This document shows, in pieces, positions 43,998-52,378 of a stretch of 64,000 nt of DNA. This stretch comes from JAXLWB01 sp046328715 (lineage in GTDB: Bacteria; Chloroflexota; Anaerolineae; Caldilineales; Caldilineaceae): NCBI GenBank assembly GCA_046328715.1, contig JAXLWB010000008.1, forward strand, positions 124,001-188,000, read 5' to 3'. The first letter of the stretch is position 1; each line of letters begins with the position of its first letter. A program made the translations under genes and the position numbers. A model generated the notes under the pieces. That model ran no database searches. It worked only from the letters and a program-made list of their open reading frames with translations, and was not told the origin of the DNA.

Positions 43998-44750
43998 TCA
44001 CAAAGGCTTTTTACGAGCAAGTCCTTGGCCCCGTGGGTAAAGGCTGGGGGTTGCGCGCACCTTTTTAATCAGTAACACGAAACGTTTTTCTTCAAGATGT
44101 GGCACTTGAACTGGAGCAAACCGCACTGTCTCGCCACCCAAGAGTTCAATCGCCTTCCGCGCAGCAATGAACTCTTCTGCCGCGCTTGCGCCTTTGTAGA
44201 TCAAGGCAAACCCTTGCATGTTCACCCACGGTAAAAGGTACTCTACTAAGGTATTGAGCGGTGCCACAGCGCGAGCCGTTACCACATCATAATGGGCACG
44301 GTGGCTTGCTTCGCGTCCAAGTTCCTCTGCACGACCTTGCACAAAGGTCACGTCGTTCAGCCCAAGCGTCTGTGCTACATGGCGCAGAAATTCGATCTTC
44401 TTACCAGTGCCATCCACTAATGTCAGTTTGAGCGCCGGGTTCAGAATTTTTAACGGTACACCTGGAAAGCCCGCGCCAGTACCCACATCCGCAAGTTGCA
44501 ATGGCTTACCCGCCACAAGGCGCAATTCCTCCACCAGAACACTCCAGCCAGAAAGAGAGTCGAGAAAGTGCTTGGTTTGCACCTCCTCGTAGCTTGTGAT
44601 CGACGTAAGATTGAACTTCTCGTTCCATTCAACAAGCAACTGGTAGTAGCGCTGGAATTGTTCAATTTGTGCGGGCGACAAGGACAAACCTAGTTGTTTG
44701 CAACCGCTCTGCAACAAAGGCATGGGTGAGGTGATCGTTTCAGCTTGCAT
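43998..44750 (-). CDS. rsmG: 16S rRNA (guanine527-N7)-methyltransferase RsmG
   Basis: A 250-residue SAM-dependent methyltransferase for G527 of 16S rRNA. Typical parts: YYQLLVEWNEKFNLTSITSYEEVQTKHFLDSLS, the SAM loop LADVGTGAGFPGVPLKI, LVDGTGKKIEFLRHV, and VVTARAVAPLNTLVEYLLPW, ending with YPRGQGLARKKPL. ATG 44750 is preferred; an upstream in-frame start would run into the promoter of the divergent gene. It stands alone in this window, without its frequent partners parA/parB or mnmG. Confidence 0.95.
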   Translation of the reverse strand: MQAETITSPMPLLQSGCKQLGLSLSPAQIEQFQRYYQLLVEWNEKFNLTSITSYEEVQTKHFLDSLSGWSVLVEELRLVAGKPLQLADVGTGAGFPGVPLKILNPALKLTLVDGTGKKIEFLRHVAQTLGLNDVTFVQGRAEELGREASHRAHYDVVTARAVAPLNTLVEYLLPWVNMQGFALIYKGASAAEEFIAARKAIELLGGETVRFAPVQVPHLEEKRFVLLIKKVRATPSLYPRGQGLARKKPL

Positions 44751-44799
44751 AGAATGATTGTAACATAGGCGAGCAATGCTGCCCCTCTCGATAACTCGA

Positions 44800-44828
44800 T
44801 TGACAGAAAAATCAGTGACGGGTATAAT
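44800..44828 (+). promoter_or_regulatory. Consensus sigma70 promoter for the DtxR-family gene
   Basis: TTGACA at 44800-44805 and TATAAT at 44823-44828 match the consensus exactly with the ideal 17-base spacer. Transcription should start near 44835, leaving a leader of about 70 bases before the ATG at 44908. Confidence 0.9.
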
Positions 44829-44853
44829 CGAAACGAAATATTTATAACATTGT

Positions 44854-44868
44854 TGATAATAATTATCT
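44854..44868. promoter_or_regulatory. Fur-box-like palindrome in the leader
   Basis: TGATAATAATTATCT is a 7-1-7 inverted repeat with one mismatch; the inner GATAATAATTATC is perfect and matches the classic Fur model (TGATAATnATTATCA) in 14 of 15 positions. It lies about 20 bases after the predicted start of transcription. The binding protein could be a Fur-family protein or the encoded DtxR-family regulator itself. Confidence 0.6.
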
Positions 44869-44907
44869 AAACCGTGTGGCTCTCTCCACGCTACCGTAAC
44901 GAAACTG

Positions 44908-45612
44908 ATGCAAACTTTTTGTGGAATCACAACCGATGGTATGCTGGAGTACCTAGCAGCCATCTATAAACTAGGAAGTAAGGGAGATCGGGTAACCACC
45001 TCTGCCTTGTCCGAGCGGATGAACGTCTCTGCGGCTGCAGTCAGCAGTATGCTCAAGCGTTTGGATGAGTCGGACTTTATTATACGCTCTAGTAGCGAAG
45101 GGATTGTGCTGACGGAACAGGGACGTCTGGCCGCGCTGCAAATGATCCGACGTCACCGACTCTTGGAAGTATTCTTGATCGATGTCATGGGGTATACTTG
45201 GGATCAGGTCGACGCAGAGGCACACCGTTTAGAGTATGCGATCAGCGCTGCCTTTGAAGATCGTATGGATCAGCTCTGTAATTATCCGACGCACTGTCCG
45301 CATGGCGACCCAATCCCACGCAAAGATGGCACATTGCCAAATGAAGAGGTGATGGTTGCGGTTACCAACCTCAAAACTGGGCAAAAGGGCAGGCTAAAAC
45401 GGATTGGGATGAATGATTCGCGCGTGCTACGCTACCTGACTCGCCTGGACCTGACCCCAGGAAAAATTATACAGTTGGTCGATCTGGCTCCTTTTCGGGG
45501 TCCAGTAACGGTTGCTTGTAACGAAACAGAGCCAGCCAAAGGTCAAGAAAAGCAGGTGATCGGCTTTGAGCTTGCCGAACAACTTTTTGTTGTTCCCTAC
45601 GAAGGAAAATGA
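44908..45612 (+). CDS. DtxR/MntR-family metal-dependent transcriptional regulator
   Basis: A 234-residue regulator with an N-terminal winged helix (YLAAIYKLGSKGDRVTTSALSERMNVSAAAVSSMLKRLDESDFI), a dimerisation and metal-binding domain (RHRLLEVFLIDVMGYTWDQVDAEAHRLEYAIS, then CNYPTHCPHGDPIP with the metal-ligand Cys/His), and a C-terminal FeoA/SH3-like domain. It probably represses metal-uptake genes when iron or manganese is sufficient; which metal is not decided by sequence. A consensus promoter and a Fur-box-like palindrome precede it. A Nudix gene follows after 7 bases. Confidence 0.93.
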   Translation: MQTFCGITTDGMLEYLAAIYKLGSKGDRVTTSALSERMNVSAAAVSSMLKRLDESDFIIRSSSEGIVLTEQGRLAALQMIRRHRLLEVFLIDVMGYTWDQVDAEAHRLEYAISAAFEDRMDQLCNYPTHCPHGDPIPRKDGTLPNEEVMVAVTNLKTGQKGRLKRIGMNDSRVLRYLTRLDLTPGKIIQLVDLAPFRGPVTVACNETEPAKGQEKQVIGFELAEQLFVVPYEGK

Positions 45613-45619
45613 AGCAAAG

Positions 45620-46042
45620 ATGGCACTGGTAAAATATTCAACTGGCGGTGGTATTGTCATCGACGAAGGCAAGATGCTCTTGTTGGATCGGCCAAAACGC
45701 AAGGAGATTCGTCTACCCAAGGGGCATATCGAAACAGGTGAAACGCCTGATGTTACTGCCGTACGTGAAACGGTCGAAGAGACAGGGTACACCGACTTAG
45801 AGATTGTGGCAGACTTGGGGGAGAGCATTGTTGAATTCGACCACAATGACGACCACTATGTGAGAACTGAGCATTACTTCTTGATGCGTTTGCTCAGCAA
45901 AAAACAGCGCAAACGTGACAAAACCGACGAAGCGCAGTTTCGACCGATCTGGTCACCACTGACGGAAGCACCACAAGTGTTGACCTTTGAGGCAGAACGT
46001 AGGGTTGCCCAGTTCGCTATCCAACAGTATCAGAAGGGCTGA
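45620..46042 (+). CDS. Nudix hydrolase
   Basis: A 140-residue Nudix enzyme of unknown substrate. The box reads GHIETGETPDVTAVRETVEETGY, with the expected G, E, RE, EE and G positions (split landmarks GHIETGE, RETVEETGY, about residues 34-56). It opens with VKYSTGGGIVIDEGKMLLLDRP, as in diadenosine/nucleotide-sugar type Nudix proteins. ATG 45620 is 7 bases after the DtxR-family stop, so the two are co-transcribed. A good terminator follows at 46050. Confidence 0.92.
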   Translation: MALVKYSTGGGIVIDEGKMLLLDRPKRKEIRLPKGHIETGETPDVTAVRETVEETGYTDLEIVADLGESIVEFDHNDDHYVRTEHYFLMRLLSKKQRKRDKTDEAQFRPIWSPLTEAPQVLTFEAERRVAQFAIQQYQKG

Positions 46043-46049
46043 AATAGAA

Positions 46050-46085
46050 AAGAGCGAGAGTCGCAATTGACTCTCGCTCTTCTTA
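46050..46085 (+). terminator. Terminator hairpin after Nudix gene
   Basis: A 13-bp perfect stem (46050-46062 with 46069-46081) and a 6-base loop begin 8 bases after the Nudix stop. A mixed C/T-rich run follows. It closes the dtxR-nudix transcript. Confidence 0.8.
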
Positions 46086-46214
46086 TTTCCCTGTTCCATT
46101 CAATCAAAAACGCTTTAGCATGTACAACCATGCCGCCTTTAGACAAAGCAAAAGCTACAACCAGAAAAATTGCAAGACTCTTGCTTTAGCCAAGCAGAGA
46201 ACCCACAATTATCC

Positions 46215-46433
46215 CTAATTGCGGTGACGGTAGGTGATTCGTCCCTTGGTCAGATCATACGGACTCATCTCTACCTTTACCTTGTCACCCAACAACACGC
46301 GGATGTAGTACTTGCGCATTTTCCCGGAAAGATAGGCCAGCACAGTGTGACCATTTTCCAGTTCCACACGAAACATTGCGTTAGGTAACGTGTCGACTAT
46401 TTTACCATCTAGAGTAATTGTCTCTTCTGCCAT
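46215..46433 (-). CDS. infA: Translation initiation factor IF-1
   Basis: A 72-residue S1-like OB-fold protein that binds the ribosomal A site during initiation. Typical text: LDGKIVDTLPNAMFRVELENGHTVLAYLSGKMRKYYIRVLLGDKVKVEMSPYDLTKGRITYR (landmarks NAMFRVELENGH and SPYDLTKGRITYR). Its length is the usual 72. It is here separated from the ribosomal protein operon and follows rpsU, with a hairpin between them. ATG 46433 is the family start; upstream GGGAG is closer than ideal. Confidence 0.96.
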   Translation of the reverse strand: MAEETITLDGKIVDTLPNAMFRVELENGHTVLAYLSGKMRKYYIRVLLGDKVKVEMSPYDLTKGRITYRHRN

Positions 46434-46468
46434 ACTCCCAAACTTTTCGTTCGCTAACCTGATGCTCT

Positions 46469-46494
46469 GCACTTTGGGAAAATTCCCAAAGTGC
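46469..46494 (-). terminator. Hairpin between rpsU and infA
   Basis: GCACTTTGGGA and TCCCAAAGTGC pair over 11 bp around AAAT. It starts 16 bases after the rpsU stop and ends about 35 bases before the infA ATG, so it may partly terminate or attenuate transcription into infA. Confidence 0.65.
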
Positions 46495-46510
46495 AAACGC
46501 TCCTATATTC

Positions 46511-46705
46511 TTAGGGATTCGTATAACGCACAGGTCGCGTGGTCTTGCGTTGCGACTTCTGGCGCTTGATCCGCTTTACTTCGCTTTTTGGAGTGAACCA
46601 ACGCTTCTGACGGACGATGGGCAGGATTCGAGCTTCTGCAACCGCCTTGCGGAAACGTTTGAGCAAACTATCTTGAGATTCTCCCGGACGTAACTCTACG
46701 CTCAT
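46511..46705 (-). CDS. rpsU: 30S ribosomal protein S21
   Basis: A 64-residue basic protein of the small ribosomal subunit, needed for efficient initiation. VELRPGESQDSLLKRFRKAVAEARIL is the family signature (landmarks ESQDSLLKRFRKAV), followed by a basic C-terminal half. A near-perfect Shine-Dalgarno AAGGAGGTGA precedes the ATG, as expected for a strongly expressed gene. It is followed by infA on the same strand. Confidence 0.96.
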   Translation of the reverse strand: MSVELRPGESQDSLLKRFRKAVAEARILPIVRQKRWFTPKSEVKRIKRQKSQRKTTRPVRYTNP

Positions 46706-46788
46706 GATGATTCACCTCCTTTTTGATTTAGAATGATTTCAAACCAACGAATGGCCTTTATTAGAACTCGACCATCCCTAAACACAAT

Positions 46789-46828
46789 CAAACCTGCCAG
46801 AACATTATGATATGCTCTGACAGGTTTG
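46789..46828 (-). terminator. Hairpin after rpsA
   Basis: CAAACCTGCCAGA and TCTGACAGGTTTG pair over 13 positions with one mismatch around a 14-base loop, 139 bases after the rpsA stop. It probably ends the rpsA transcript ahead of rpsU. Confidence 0.6.
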
Positions 46829-46966
46829 TTTAGTATATCGTGACCCTTGCCAATTGACCAAAATAAAAGGTCTGTAATTCAGCTTGGCCGATACCAGGAC
46901 AGGCTGTCCCAACCAACCCAAATTGGCAAGCTTGCTCCAATGGTTTCGGAGCAACACAATATTCAA

Positions 46967-48136
46967 TTACCCAGCGTCTTCCACCTCGTCGTCGCTACTA
47001 ACACCGGGTGATGAGACCTGGCGAATGCTGAGCCCGATTCGTTGGCGCTTGTTATCCACACGCAACACCTTAGCCATCACATGGTCACCCACCCGAATGG
47101 TTTTGAGAGGTTCCGCTACGGTGATATCAGCAATCTCGCTCAGGTGGATAAGCCCTTCCACCCCAGGCTCTAACTGAGCAAAGGCACCAAAATCAACAAC
47201 ACGAGTAATCGTTGCGGGGACAATGGACCCTACCGTATAACGAGACTCTATGTTGTCCCACGGATTGGGCAGAACACGTTTACGGCTCAAAGCAATGCGT
47301 TGATTGTCGTCGATACGGATAATCTGTACATCAATTTTCTGGCCTACAGTGAGTTCATCTTTAGGGTGAGCCACTTGCGACCAACCGATCTCGCTGACAT
47401 GCAAGAGACCATCAATACCGCCGAGATCCACAAATGCACCAAAGGGACGCAAACTACGCACTACACCCTGGACCACAGCGCCAACCACCAGCCGATCCAT
47501 CAACTTTTCGCGTTGCTTGGAGCGCACTTCACGTTCGGCCAACATTTGCGACATCACCAAACGGCGTCGCTTTGGGTCTACTTCAATTACCTTGGTCTTG
47601 ATCTTCTGGCCCACACGGCGGTCAAATTCAGCTTGGCGATGCTCGTCGCTGATATTGCGTGGCATATCGATCAGGTGCGATGAAGGAACAAAGCCGCGTA
47701 GATGTCCAAACTCTACGGTTAGGCCACCCTTATTGTGTCCTAACACGCGGTGTTCGCTTACCTCGCCACTTTCCATCATTTCTTGGGCTACAATCCAGTC
47801 TCGCTGCTGTTGGGCATCGGCAATGCTAAGGACAAAAATACCATCATCCACTACATCCTTGGCAATGACAACATACACTTTTTGACCTTCGTGTAAGTTT
47901 TTTACGAACTCAGGATCAAGCCGTGAGAGATCGGATTGGGGCACAACTCCATCGCGCTTGCTGCCAATATTGACTAGCAATTCATTCGCTCGAATCTCGA
48001 CAATTGACCCCTCTCGTAGATCGCCTCGGCTAGGCATATCCAGATCAAGTCCAATGCCGTCATCCAGATATGACTGAAACAGCTCAAGATCGGATGAATT
48101 CTGGGTTTCAATGTGTTTTTCCACCGATTCAGACAT
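46967..48136 (-). CDS. rpsA: 30S ribosomal protein S1-type protein (four S1 domains)
   Basis: A 389-residue RNA-binding protein with four S1 domains at about residues 38-108, 125-195, 212-282 and 296-366. The third and fourth are the best conserved (VRSLRPFGAFVDLGGIDGLLHVSEIGW; TRVVDFGAFAQLEPGVEGLIHLSEIA). Four-domain S1 is typical outside Proteobacteria (E. coli has six). It may help ribosomes bind mRNA. An acidic N-terminus and tail (DDEVEDAG) are present. It precedes rpsU and infA on the same strand, a cluster of translation-initiation genes. Confidence 0.92.
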   Translation of the reverse strand: MSESVEKHIETQNSSDLELFQSYLDDGIGLDLDMPSRGDLREGSIVEIRANELLVNIGSKRDGVVPQSDLSRLDPEFVKNLHEGQKVYVVIAKDVVDDGIFVLSIADAQQQRDWIVAQEMMESGEVSEHRVLGHNKGGLTVEFGHLRGFVPSSHLIDMPRNISDEHRQAEFDRRVGQKIKTKVIEVDPKRRRLVMSQMLAEREVRSKQREKLMDRLVVGAVVQGVVRSLRPFGAFVDLGGIDGLLHVSEIGWSQVAHPKDELTVGQKIDVQIIRIDDNQRIALSRKRVLPNPWDNIESRYTVGSIVPATITRVVDFGAFAQLEPGVEGLIHLSEIADITVAEPLKTIRVGDHVMAKVLRVDNKRQRIGLSIRQVSSPGVSSDDEVEDAG

Positions 48137-48243
48137 CTTCTGTGTCGCTCCAACTGGATTTACTTAGATTTTATTACAATTATTCTAGATTATATCAGGG
48201 AGATTTCGCTACGTCAAGCAATTTTTTAGGAAACCCCGTAAGG

Positions 48244-49983
48244 TCAAACATCTTTCAAACGTTTGCACAGCTTTTCCCAAACCTGGTGGAGTTGAGAAAG
48301 CGTTTGCGCGCTTGCCTCTTTCCCCCCATAACGCAGCTCGACAAAATTCTTGGTCAGCAGTTCAATTTCATCAATTTTTTCATTCACTGATTCTGGTTGT
48401 GTGGTGTCCGAGTCAATTGCTTGATGAAGACGGGGAGCATAACGGAAGGGCGTTTCGGAGTGCTGGCGAGGAAACCCAGCCTCTTTGGCCCGGTGGAGCA
48501 ACGACAGATAAAAATAGCGCACCTGTTCTGCAGGGGAAAGCGTATCCGGGGAAAGTGAGCGATCGGTTAGGATGGCCAAGTCAAGATCCTGTTCGTTGCG
48601 CTGTGGCTGGGAGGTTACCCCCACTTGTTGCAAGACTGTCTGCCGCCAACTTCGAAAGTTAACCAGAAAATGCAGCCAACGCAAACGAAGCCCAGCCCAA
48701 AGCCAACGTAACCATCCTAATCGTAAATGTTTGCCCCCAAAATAGATCAGCGCAGCATTGCCAAGCAGAAAGGCCATCAAAATCCAGAAGATCAATCCGC
48801 CGGTCCATTCTGGCAAAGTGGGTTGGCTTGGTGGAAGCGGGGTAGGCGTTGGCAAAACAACGGGCGGCGCAGGGTTGTTGGCAGTAGGTGCTGGGTTGCC
48901 ACCCAGAGAGCCGAACAGGATCGCAAGCAGGGCCATGATCAACTGCATAATTGACCAGCCAACCCAGAAGATGGCAGAAATGATCGTGTTGAGGATCTTG
49001 GCCAACAAAAAGGTATCGCCTAATGGCAAAAGCGTCGCCAGTATGGCTACCCCTCCCACCACCAGGGCGACATACCAGGGCCAATTGCTCAGGATCGAGC
49101 TGCGCATAGGGGTCTTTTCCAACAGCCAACGTGAGCGCAACAGCGCCAGTTGGCTTAAACCGATCAAAATCAGCCCACAAATGAAGTAGAGAATCACGGC
49201 GATTGCCACGCCCGATTCGACCTGACCGCGCAGGATGCCGACGACGCCTGTAAAGGAAGTCTGTTGCGGCAAATCGGGGCGGACCAAGGCAGTGAGGAAA
49301 AGCACAAGCAATCCCACGGTGACCCAGCGCCAAACAAAGCCATTGAGCACCGCCCGCCGATCCACCGAGGAGGTACGTGCGATATCGCCCAATCGATCAT
49401 AGTGGTGCTGGGCGACAAAGAGTTCATCCGCTTGCAGCGCTAGTTGTTGCAACTCGGCAGTGACCTCCCCGGCCACGCTCCAAGAGATAATAATGATAAA
49501 GAGTGCCGCCCAAAAGATGCCGTCGAAGATCGTCGTTAACGGCACAGTCATGATTTCGCCAAAGGTGGGAAAACCGCTGTACACCAGCCACAGAACCAGA
49601 CGGGTGATCGCTAGCAAGATGCCCAGCTCTGCTAGCCGATAGCCTACTGTACGTTGCAGCCGCTGTTCAGGCTGGGCCAGGATGGTACCAGAGATCGTCG
49701 CAACCGTGGCTGACAAGATCGCTAGGCCCAGCAAGGCCAACCCAGTCGTTGCCGGGATCGAAGGCACAACGCGCCGCACTAGCGTAACAAAGACAAAGGC
49801 ACAACAACTAACCAAAGTAATGATCAACAAAGGGCGCACAAAGGAGGTGAGCCAGGGTTGATCGTAAAGTATCTGCGGTGTCTGCCCATCGCTTTCCAAC
49901 AAACGAGGACGCGATGCTGCATTGTCAGGCGTGATCTCACTGGTAGACGGAGCCGTTTCTTTAAAGCTTGGATTGGCACTCAT
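48244..49983 (-). CDS. DUF4129 domain membrane protein
   Basis: A 579-residue protein with about eight or nine hydrophobic segments over residues 45-420, an internal Pro-rich loop (APTANNPAPPVVLPTPTPLPPS), and a C-terminal DUF4129 domain (SPAEQVRYFYLSLLHRAKEAG, SETPFRYAPRLHQAI, VNEKIDEIELLTKNFVELRYGG). DUF4129 usually appears with transglutaminase-like proteins next to MoxR and DUF58, but no transglutaminase is visible here. Its ATG overlaps the stop of the DUF58 gene (ATGA), so the two are translationally coupled. It is the last gene of the MoxR-DUF58-DUF4129 cassette. Biochemical function is unknown. Confidence 0.88.
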   Translation of the reverse strand: MSANPSFKETAPSTSEITPDNAASRPRLLESDGQTPQILYDQPWLTSFVRPLLIITLVSCCAFVFVTLVRRVVPSIPATTGLALLGLAILSATVATISGTILAQPEQRLQRTVGYRLAELGILLAITRLVLWLVYSGFPTFGEIMTVPLTTIFDGIFWAALFIIIISWSVAGEVTAELQQLALQADELFVAQHHYDRLGDIARTSSVDRRAVLNGFVWRWVTVGLLVLFLTALVRPDLPQQTSFTGVVGILRGQVESGVAIAVILYFICGLILIGLSQLALLRSRWLLEKTPMRSSILSNWPWYVALVVGGVAILATLLPLGDTFLLAKILNTIISAIFWVGWSIMQLIMALLAILFGSLGGNPAPTANNPAPPVVLPTPTPLPPSQPTLPEWTGGLIFWILMAFLLGNAALIYFGGKHLRLGWLRWLWAGLRLRWLHFLVNFRSWRQTVLQQVGVTSQPQRNEQDLDLAILTDRSLSPDTLSPAEQVRYFYLSLLHRAKEAGFPRQHSETPFRYAPRLHQAIDSDTTQPESVNEKIDEIELLTKNFVELRYGGKEASAQTLSQLHQVWEKLCKRLKDV

Positions 49984-51158
49984 AGCTCTTTTAGATCCCG
50001 TTCCCAAACTGTCAGCTTGGCTTCGATGCCCAATTGGCGTGCTCGCGCTTGCATCAAAATAAAGTCGGTCTGTTGCGCACAGACCAGCACCAAAATTTCA
50101 GCCCCACGGCGATAGGTCTGATGAAGTAGCCACAACGTATCTTCATCGAGTTGCGGCGTCACCACGACCAGAGTGGTGCCCCATCCCAATTCTCCTAAAG
50201 GATGTGCCAACCAGTGACTAGGATTGCCTTCATTGTTGCTCAGTTGCACGCGCGCCAGACGGGTGAGAATCGAGACCAACTGTTCCTGCCCATTGCGGGG
50301 TTGCAGCGGGGTAAGCGTTGACTTACTTATGACGTCGATACCATTGCTAATTAGGCCAACAGGTTGGCGCTGTTCACAGACCGCATTGGCAATCGACGCA
50401 GTCACAATGATCCCCCACTCACTGCCGCTGACCACTTCCCGAATTGGGTAGTGGTTGCGATTCATCTCCAGGACGATCACCACACTTAGCGCAATGGCAG
50501 GTTGGAACTTTTTCACCAACAGAGTATTGGTGTGCGCCGTTGCCTTCCAATGCACTCGGCGCAACGAGTCGCCGCTGGCGTAGAGACGCACACCGTTCAG
50601 TCGTGCTGGGTCTTCATACATTCGATTGGGGGCAGCCAGTTGACCAAAGGGTGTCCGGCTGGGCAGCCCGAGTTGGCTCAGTGACACAATCTGCGGATAG
50701 ACGAGGAGATACTTTTTCTCATTCTCCCGCCAATCGCTCTGAGCAAAGCCAAAGAGATCGCCGCTGTTGACGCTCAAAGGACCTATCGGGAAGTATCCAC
50801 GTTGACGGCAATTAAAGCTGTAGGAATGCTCCACCTGACTGTGACTGCCAACACTCAGCACGATCTGATAATCCGCCTCATCGCGCAGTTCGACCGGTAC
50901 CCGTTCCTGAAGCAACAACCAGGCGATAGGCAGCCAACTCTGATTGGCGATGGCGACCTTGGCTTCGACACGCTGACCCGCAAAGGCTCGTTCGGGAACG
51001 GTACGGGTAATTTGCAACTTATCCGCGCTGCGCCTCACACTCCAATGGCTGAGCAGCCAAATTCCTCCTACTACATAGACCAAGTAGTAAGCCCATTCGA
51101 CCTGCATCAAGACCGCAAAAAGGAAAAGAATGATGAGAGACCAAAAGATGTGGTGCAT
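49980..51158 (-). CDS. DUF58 domain protein
   Basis: A 392-residue protein with two membrane helices near the N-terminus (residues 5-40), a beta-rich middle part and the DUF58/vWA-like C-terminal half. The family signature is FGQLAAPNRMYEDPARLNGVRLYASGDSLRRVHWKATAHTNTLLVKKF (landmarks YASGDSLRRVHWKATA). DUF58 proteins are normally partners of MoxR AAA ATPases and are thought to act in assembly or activation of envelope or metal-containing complexes. ATG 51158 is preferred; the region upstream is an STRR repeat array. It overlaps the DUF4129 gene by 4 bases. Confidence 0.91.
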   Translation of the reverse strand: MHHIFWSLIILFLFAVLMQVEWAYYLVYVVGGIWLLSHWSVRRSADKLQITRTVPERAFAGQRVEAKVAIANQSWLPIAWLLLQERVPVELRDEADYQIVLSVGSHSQVEHSYSFNCRQRGYFPIGPLSVNSGDLFGFAQSDWRENEKKYLLVYPQIVSLSQLGLPSRTPFGQLAAPNRMYEDPARLNGVRLYASGDSLRRVHWKATAHTNTLLVKKFQPAIALSVVIVLEMNRNHYPIREVVSGSEWGIIVTASIANAVCEQRQPVGLISNGIDVISKSTLTPLQPRNGQEQLVSILTRLARVQLSNNEGNPSHWLAHPLGELGWGTTLVVVTPQLDEDTLWLLHQTYRRGAEILVLVCAQQTDFILMQARARQLGIEAKLTVWERDLKEL

Positions 51159-51163
51159 GGGTT

Positions 51164-51237
51164 CCTGACAAAATGACAGGATGGCAAGATAACAGGATGA
51201 CATACCAATCAGGTCATCCTGTCATCTTGTCACCTGG
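51164..51237. repeat. STRR-like GACAGGATG repeats between moxR and DUF58 genes
   Basis: Words of the type GACAGGAT/GGCAAGAT at 51164-51202 are followed by inverted TCATCCTGTCATCTTGTCA at 51214-51232, a possible hairpin between two genes of one cassette. Confidence 0.75.
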
Positions 51238-52188
51238 TCAATTCTTAATTCCGCCGAGATCGAGAGGAGTGGCCTCGATGATTTCGGAAATAATGCTGCG
51301 GGTGGTACGGCCACGTAGTGCGCTTTCTGGGCGGACAATGCAGCGATGAGGCAAGGTGAGCAGGGCCAGCCCTTGGATATCGTCGGGCAGGACGTAGTCA
51401 CGCCCCTGGATGGCAGCTCGGGCTTGGGCGGCACGAAAGAGCGCCAGCGAACCACGCGGACTTGCGCCCAGCGCCAAATCGCCGTGACGACGAGTAGCTT
51501 CGACCAGGGCCACGATGTAGCGTCGTATACTTTCATCCACCCGCACCTGCCAAATCGCCTCGGCCAGTTGCGGCACGACGTTCACATCGCTCACAGGGGT
51601 GAGTGTTTCAATCGGATGGCGACCACCTAAGTTCGCCAGCATGTGCATCTCTTCGGCGCTGCTCAGGTAACCCAAGCTCAGCTTGAAGAGAAAGCGATCC
51701 AACTGCGCCTCGGGCAAAGGGAAGGTGCCTTCGTATTCGATCGGGTTCTGCGTGGCCAGCACCAAAAAGGGACGAGGTAGCGTGCGTGTGACGCCATCAA
51801 TCGTCACCTGGCGCTCGCTCATACATTCGAGCAGGGCCGATTGGGCACGCGGCGTGGCACGATTGATCTCATCGGCCAGCAGAATCTGCGTGAAGGCAGG
51901 TCCCGGAACGAACTGAAATTGGTGGGTTTCCTGGTTGAAAATATTGACGCCAGTAATGTCGCTGGGCAGCAGGTCAGGGGTACATTGAACACGGCGGAAT
52001 TCACCGCCCAGGCTGATCGCCAACGCCCGCGCCAACATAGTTTTTCCCACGCCGGGGACATCTTCGAGCAGAACATGACCTTCGCAGAGCAGTGCAACCA
52101 CCAGATGTTCGATCATCTCGCGCTTGCCGACGATTACCTTTTCAACATTGTCAATTAAAGAAGTGGCAAAAGATTGGATGGGTTGCAT
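51238..52188 (-). CDS. MoxR-family AAA ATPase
   Basis: A 316-residue chaperone-like AAA+ ATPase. Walker A is EDVPGVGKTMLARALA (about residues 42-57), Walker B LLADEINRATPRAQSALLECM, and the family string LATQNPIEYEGTFPLPEAQLDRF follows, then the lid domain with DVNVVPQLAEAIWQVRVDESI and GASPRGSLALFRAAQARAAI. ATG 52188 is preferred; reading further upstream runs into repeat-derived residues. With the following DUF58 and DUF4129 genes it forms a common cassette whose substrate is not known. Confidence 0.95.
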   Translation of the reverse strand: MQPIQSFATSLIDNVEKVIVGKREMIEHLVVALLCEGHVLLEDVPGVGKTMLARALAISLGGEFRRVQCTPDLLPSDITGVNIFNQETHQFQFVPGPAFTQILLADEINRATPRAQSALLECMSERQVTIDGVTRTLPRPFLVLATQNPIEYEGTFPLPEAQLDRFLFKLSLGYLSSAEEMHMLANLGGRHPIETLTPVSDVNVVPQLAEAIWQVRVDESIRRYIVALVEATRRHGDLALGASPRGSLALFRAAQARAAIQGRDYVLPDDIQGLALLTLPHRCIVRPESALRGRTTRSIISEIIEATPLDLGGIKN

Positions 52189-52216
52189 ACGGGAGATTGT
52201 ACCATAGTTTGTGCTG

Positions 52217-52249
52217 GGATTGCGGATTGTGGATTGTGAATTGCGAATT
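52217..52249. repeat. STRR-like GGATTGC/T heptads upstream of moxR
   Basis: Heptads GGATTGC, GGATTGT, GGATTGT, GAATTGC follow one another exactly. The same family is found inside recD2 at 56140-56174. It lies in the divergent region between moxR and the GT39-like gene. Confidence 0.8.
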
Positions 52250-52253
52250 AAGA

Positions 52254-52308
52254 TCATCACCACGAGCATGAGCGAATGACGGTCATTTGCTCATGCTCGT
52301 GGTGATGA
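52254..52308. repeat. Perfect 20-bp inverted repeat in a divergent promoter region
   Basis: Arms 52254-52273 and 52289-52308 are exact reverse complements, and an inner pair AATGAC/GTCATT extends the fold. As it lies between two divergent genes it cannot be a terminator of either; it may be a regulatory hairpin or a mobile repeat. Confidence 0.75.
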
Positions 52309-52378
52309 ACTACATCGCGACTCTGCGCAAATGGTCGAATCGAGAATTTTTACGGTCGTTGAGGTATACTTGCTTCTT

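Noticed and set aside
48659..49333. 224-codon open frame on the - strand
   Set aside because: Overlaps the DUF4129 membrane gene in another frame, with no ribosome-binding site and unnatural composition rich in Gly/Arg/Cys.
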